This document shows positions 59,822 to 64,000 of a stretch of 64,000 nt of DNA, one piece after another. Position 1 is the stretch's first letter, and each line of letters starts with the position of its first letter. This DNA comes from Marihabitans asiaticum (lineage in GTDB: Bacteria > Actinomycetota > Actinomycetes > Actinomycetales > Dermatophilaceae): assembly GCF_007828725.1 (NCBI RefSeq), contig NZ_VIUW01000004.1:1-64000 (forward strand), in the 5' to 3' direction. The position numbers and the translations under genes were made by a program. Below the pieces are notes generated by a model that ran no database searches, had not been told where the DNA came from, and worked only from the letters and a program-made list of their open reading frames with translations.

Positions 59822-61439
59822 ATGGAGACGTTGGCATGGCGACCGGCACCCGGGGTCGAGGGCGTCTTCGACGTGCCCGTCGCCCTCGTCAACGGTCCCT
59901 TCGTCAAGCTGAGCGACGACGAGGTCGACAACGGGCTGCTAGCCATTGACCGGTGGATGGACCACCTCCTCGAGGCGATCGACGCCGAAACCGACGACGA
60001 AGGGGGATCCCCGAGCGATCAGGTGCGCGACCGCATCCGCTCGATGGAGCGGCTTGGGAGGCGGCTCGACGCGGCGAGGCTGCGTCTCCTGGCTCGCGCG
60101 GAGCGGTCGCAGGTGGCCGAGCGGGCCGGGCACGTCGACACCGGCTCCTGGGTGGCACGCACCACCAACGACGACCGGCGCACCGCAGCACGCGATGTGG
60201 GCCTGGCCTTGTCCTTGGGCTCGCCTACCCGAGACGAGGGCGAAGGGGGTGACCCCGCGGCCGAGTCCGGCGGGCAGGGCGGCCAGGCAGAGACGGGCGA
60301 AGGGGGTGCCGTCGCCGACGACGGCGCGGTCACCTTGTCGAGGACACGGGTGGCCCTCGACGCCGGCGACATCAGCACCGCCCACGCCCGGGTCATCGCC
60401 CAGGCCATGGCCGACCTGCCCGACGGCCTCGACCCCGACCAGCGAGCCGCGTGCGAGGCCGAGCTCGTCCGCATGGCCCTGACCCGCTCCCCCAGCACCC
60501 TGCGCATCGCCGGACGCCGCATCATCGAAGCCGTCCAACCCGACCCCGACCAGGTCGACGCCCACGAAGACACCATCGTCGCCACCGAAGAAGAACGCGC
60601 CTACCAAGCCTCCGCGTTCTGGATCAAGGACAACCGGCGACGGCACCATGACCGGACACTTCACCGTCCCCTGGGCCTCCGGCGCCCTGCTCAAGAAGGT
60701 CATCGACGCCATGACCGCACCCCGCCGCCACCACCCCGACCCCACCAGCAGCCACACCGGCGACGACACCCACACCGGTGCTGCATTCGGCGCCGGCGCC
60801 GATGCGCCTCGCCCGGCCGCGACCGTCAGCGACGCCACCACCCCCAGCGACAGCCCCACCGGAGCCGACCCCTTCACCGGTACCGGCCGCGGCGCCCTGA
60901 CCACCCGCTGGGACGAGATCGACTGGCAGCAACGCCGAGGCATGGCCCTGGCCGACCTCCTCCTGGACATCCCCACCGACCACCTCAGCCCCAAGATCGC
61001 CGCCACCCTCATCGTCACCACCCGCCTGCACGACCTCCGCGACGACCTCCGCAAGGTCTCCACCACCGACCTCCACGACACCATCAGCGCCGGCACCACC
61101 CGCCGCCTCGCCTGCAACGCCGGGATCATCCCCGCCGTCCTCGACGGCGACACCCTCCCCCTCGACCTCGGCCGCCAAAAACGCCTCCACACCCAAGCCC
61201 AACGAGTCGCCCTAGCCACCCGATACACCGAATGCGCCGCCGACGGCTGCGACCGCCCCTTCGCCTGGTGCGAAGCCCACCACCTCCAAGCATGGGAAGC
61301 AGGCGGAAACACCGACCTCGCCAACGCCGCACCCCTATGCGGTCAACACCACCGAATGATCGACGCACCCCACTGGACCCACCACATCACCCACCTCCCC
61401 GACGGCACCGTCACCATCACCTTCCACCGCAGGACGTAG
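59822..61439 (+). pseudogene. DUF222/HNH endonuclease gene with a 1-bp frameshift
   Basis: From ATG 59822 the frame gives the DUF222 part (METLAWRPAPGVEGVFDVPV, then LALDAGDISTAHARVIAQ with Val for Leu) up to YQASAFWIKDN. An extra C at about 60634 then shifts the frame; the homologous reading resumes as GDGTMTGHFTVPWASGALL and continues to the HNH motif CEAHHLQAWEAGGNTDLAN and PLCGQHHRMI, stop at 61439. Removing one C gives a 538-codon gene. It may be a genuine pseudogene or a sequencing error. It is under a LexA box. Confidence 0.82.
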
Positions 61440-61533
61440 ATCGGCGCCTCCGCTGATTACCCGACAGCGCCGCTCGCCCTGTCACATCCCTTCGTGATCG
61501 CCCGTCATCACCACATGAGACGCGACACTGACG

Positions 61534-62369
61534 CTGTGGAACTCCACGGCCGCGTTCGCGACCGAGCGCCCCCGGCTGCTGCGCGTCGCCACGCACATCC
61601 TCGGCGATGCCGGTGAGGCCGAGGACGTCGTCCAGCAGGCATGGATCCGGTTGCACACCTCCGGGGCCGACATCGACAACCTCGCCGGCCGGCTCACGAC
61701 GGTCCCACTCGCCTCTGCCTGGACCGGCTACGCGCCCGCACCCCCGTCCCCACCGAGGACATCGACACCGCCGCGATCGTGGCTGACCCAGCCGATGACG
61801 TCGTCCTTGCCGACACGGTGGGCGTCGCACTCCAGGCCGGGCTGGACCGGCTCTCCCCCAAGGAGCGGGTCGCCTTCGTGCTGCACGACAGCTTCGGCGT
61901 CGAGTTCTCCACGATCGCCTCGATTCTCGACACCAACCCAGCAGCCGCCCGTCAGCTGGCGAGCCGATCCCGCGCCAAGGTCCGTCAGCCGCAGCCGCAG
62001 GACGCCCTCGACGACTGGCAGGTCGTCGACGCCTTCATGGCCGCGGCCCGTGAGGGTGAGTTCGCCCGGCTCCTCGAGCTGCTGGCACCCGACGCGATCG
62101 TCGAAGGGGATGCCACGGCCGTCCTCATCGGCACCCCGGCGCGGATGGCCGGACAGGGCGAGATCGCCGAGTTCTTCAACGGGAGTGCCCACGCAGCCCT
62201 GCCGGTCTTCGTCGGGGGGCGGGCGGGGTACGCATGGTTCCACCAGGGCCAGGCCAAGGTCGCCTTCGACTTCACCGTCGACGAGAGCGCAGTGACCCGG
62301 ATCGACTTCCGGGCCGACCCAGAGATCCTGGCGACCGTCGTGCGGCGGCGGGATCAGAGCGTGCGCTGA
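61534..62369 (+). pseudogene. ECF sigma factor with SnoaL-like C-terminus, frameshifted
   Basis: Sigma region 2 is seen as TERPRLLRVATHILGDAGEA and EDVVQQAWIRLH in one frame. At about 61703 the reading moves by one base to TRLCLDRLRARTPVPTEDID, then LSPKERVAFVLHDSFGVEF (region 4) and a SnoaL-like domain (FNGSAHAALPVFVGGRAGYA). This is the SigJ/ECF41 arrangement. No clean start codon is in frame at the 5' end. Probably inactive. Confidence 0.7.
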
Positions 62370-62431
62370 TGTCACACTCCCGCGTCGCCAGTCGTCAACG
62401 ACGCACAGACCCACCCACGAGAGGACACACG

Positions 62432-62668
62432 ATGAAGACCATCACGTGCCGCCAGCTCGGCGGCCCCTGCGACCTGCAGCACCGAGGCGAGACCGGCGAC
62501 GAGGTCATCCAGGCCCAGGACAAGCACCTCAAGGAGATGGAGGCCGCCGGCGATGCCGCGCACCAGCCGGCCCGCGACGACATGAAGGCGCGCTGGCTCC
62601 ATCCGAAGAGGTCGCTCGGGTGGTACCGGGACACCAAGCGAGCCTTCGACGAGCTGCCCGAGGACTGA
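62432..62668 (+). CDS. Small DUF1059-like protein
   Basis: The product is 78 aa: MKTITCRQLGGPCDLQHRGE, then TGDEVIQAQDKHLKEMEAAG, ending in DELPED. The Cys pair and the CDLQ/GET segment match small DUF1059-type proteins. An AGAGGA ribosome site is present. It follows the sigma remnant by about 60 bp and may have been its target or partner. The function is unknown. Confidence 0.8.
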   Translation: MKTITCRQLGGPCDLQHRGETGDEVIQAQDKHLKEMEAAGDAAHQPARDDMKARWLHPKRSLGWYRDTKRAFDELPED

Positions 62669-62688
62669 CCGGCCACTCCCCCCTTCGC

Positions 62689-63714
62689 CTACAACCGCAC
62701 GAGCATCTTGCCGGTGTTGGCGCCGGTGAGCATGTCCATGAAGGCCTGGGGCGCGGCGTCCAGACCCTCGCGCACCGTCTCGTCCCAGCGGATCTCGTCG
62801 GCGGCGATCCAGCCAGTCATCCGCTGCTGGAACTCCTCACGCACCTGGTCGGCGTACTTGCCGACGATGAAGCCGCGCAGGGTGAGCCGCTTGCCGATCG
62901 CCAGGGCGAGGTTGCGCGGCGCGCACGGCGGCTCAGTCGAGTTGTACTGCGCGATCGCCCCGCACATCGCGACCCGGCCATCGGTGTTGAGGTTGGCGAT
63001 CGCGGCCTCGAGGTGGTCACCGCCGACGTTGTCGAAGTAGACGTCGATCCCGTCCGGCGCGGCCGCCGCGAGCTGCTCGGTCACCGAGCCGTCGTGGTAG
63101 TCGAAGGCCGCGTCGAATCCCAGCTCACCGAGCCGGGCGACCTTCTCCGCCGACCCGGCCGACCCGATCACCCTGGCCGCGCCGCTCAGCCGGGCAATCT
63201 GCCCGACGAGCGAGCCGACCGCGCCGGCCGCCCCGGAGACGAAGACGGTGTCCCCTTCGCGCATCTCACCCGCGACGAGCAACCCGGCATACGCGGTGAT
63301 CCCCGGCATCCCGAGCACGCCGAGGTAGGCGCTGTCCGCAGCCGCGGAGGTGTCGACCGCCGTCGCCGAGCTCGCCTCGAGCACCGCGTGCTCGCGCCAG
63401 CCCAGCCGGTGCAGCACCGAGGTCCCGACGGCCAGGTCATCGCTGCGCGAGGCGATGACCGTGCCGACCGCGCCGCCGTCGAGCGGAGCGTCGATGGCGA
63501 AGGGAGGGACGTAGGACTTCACGTCGTTCATCCGGCCGCGCATGTACGGGTCGACCGACATCACCGAGTTCGCCACGAGCACCTCGCCGTCGGCGAGCTC
63601 GGGGATCTCGGTCTCGACGATCCGGAAGTTCTCCGGCGTCGGCGCGCCCTGCGGGCGCGAGGCGAGGTGCACCTCGCGGGTGGTCGTCGGGATGCTCTGG
63701 TCTGGGGTGCTCAC
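62689..63714 (-). CDS. NADP-dependent zinc-free MDR oxidoreductase
   Basis: The product is 341 aa. It is a medium-chain dehydrogenase/reductase of the leukotriene B4 12-hydroxydehydrogenase / CurA type: VMSVDPYMRGRMNDVKSY, LGMPGITAYAGLL, VFVSGAAGAVGSLVGQIA (cofactor), DVYFDNVGGDHLEAAI and RGFIVGKYAD. No zinc ligands. It reduces alpha,beta-unsaturated carbonyls in characterised relatives. A DJ-1/PfpI gene lies upstream on the same strand. Confidence 0.92.
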   Translation of the reverse strand: MSTPDQSIPTTTREVHLASRPQGAPTPENFRIVETEIPELADGEVLVANSVMSVDPYMRGRMNDVKSYVPPFAIDAPLDGGAVGTVIASRSDDLAVGTSVLHRLGWREHAVLEASSATAVDTSAAADSAYLGVLGMPGITAYAGLLVAGEMREGDTVFVSGAAGAVGSLVGQIARLSGAARVIGSAGSAEKVARLGELGFDAAFDYHDGSVTEQLAAAAPDGIDVYFDNVGGDHLEAAIANLNTDGRVAMCGAIAQYNSTEPPCAPRNLALAIGKRLTLRGFIVGKYADQVREEFQQRMTGWIAADEIRWDETVREGLDAAPQAFMDMLTGANTGKMLVRL

Positions 63715-63805
63715 GAGAGGTCCTCCTGGACGGTGCAGCGGGTACGAGATGTCGGGTTTGCGGTGATGGTGGTCGGCGGGCGAACGGCTGCCGGGACGGG
63801 CCGGC

Positions 63806-64000
63806 TCAGCGCTCGAGCAGCCGCAGCAGCGCCTGCGCCGCGCCGGCGGAGGACGCCGGGTTCTGCCCGGTGACGAGCAGACCGTCCTCGACGACGTGCT
63901 CCTGCCCGTCGGTGCCCTTGCGGTAGTCGGCGCCGGCCGCGATCAGCGCGTCCTCGACGAGGAAGGGGACGACCTCGGTCAGGCCCGCGGCCTGCTCCTC
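63806..64000 (-). CDS. DJ-1/PfpI-family protein, C-terminal end only
   Basis: The last 64 codons are in the window, open to the right edge: TEVVPFLVEDALIAAGADYR, EHVVEDGLLVTGQNPASSAG. The GLLVTGQNPASS block is typical of HSP31-like class I glutamine-amidotransferase-fold proteins. The nucleophile elbow lies outside the window, so the subtype is open. Confidence 0.8.
   Translation of the reverse strand, partial: EEQAAGLTEVVPFLVEDALIAAGADYRKGTDGQEHVVEDGLLVTGQNPASSAGAAQALLRLLER

Overview
The window is chromosomal DNA of a high-GC actinobacterium. Gene content (DUF222/HNH nucleases, DUF3043 and DUF4191 membrane proteins, SigK/RskA, a class F sortase, TreY/TreZ, DUF6318 lipoproteins, a GlnR box and a LexA box of the actinobacterial type) suggests a Micrococcales genome, perhaps Intrasporangiaceae. 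That placement is inference, because no rRNA is present.

Layout. 1-39.2 kb is ordinary backbone: a DUF222 nuclease (cut by the left edge), an HIT-like protein, an M20 dipeptidase, gcvT, pepA, the lpdA-sucB-epimerase run, a Ser/Thr kinase, lipB-treY-treZ-sigK-rskA, a sortase with a CHRD surface protein, an ATP-dependent ligase, lipA, DUF4191, glnA, gntR-acdS (ACC deaminase), two DUF6318 lipoprotein loci, katG, and an arginine/ornithine catabolic pair (ocd-ctlX) with a divergent AsnC-type regulator.

39.7-46.8 kb holds the most unusual object. A vapB antitoxin gene is split in two by a 6.87-kb insertion (about 39845-46713). The insertion starts at one end with a nested inverted repeat and a small serine recombinase. 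A one-directional array of mostly short ORFs follows, most of them promoterless and overlapping head to tail. The ORFs are separated by a conserved 14-bp site (sense GTCTCAGTGACCAC). This site supplies the stop codon of the upstream ORF and the GTG start of the next, and a Shine-Dalgarno sequence lies just 5' of it. Eight of the ten sites close an ORF that ends Ser-Gln-stop or Ser-Arg-stop. Two junctions also carry remnants of the recombinase 3' coding end. I read this as an integron-like cassette array run by a serine recombinase. Cargo includes a PD-(D/E)XK-like protein, a DUF4145 protein, an alpha/beta hydrolase, several single-TM proteins and unknowns. An arsR-methyltransferase operon and a 3' SDR fragment interrupt the array.

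46.8-48.3 kb returns to backbone (SGNH hydrolase, PNPOx-like oxidase). 48.3-58.4 kb is a probable defence island: DGQHR/DndB-like protein, PLD-nuclease/SNF2 helicase, type ISP-like adenine methyltransferase, and a decayed Swt1-HEPN/DUF3320 gene, read as one minus-strand operon. 58.5-64 kb holds an EcsC protein, a LexA-box-controlled but frameshifted DUF222/HNH gene, a frameshifted ECF sigma gene, a small DUF1059-like protein, a zinc-free MDR oxidoreductase and the end of a DJ-1/PfpI protein.

An octamer, CGAAGGGG, occurs about once per kb on either strand through the backbone. I find it in neither the vapB insertion nor the defence island, so it marks native against acquired DNA.
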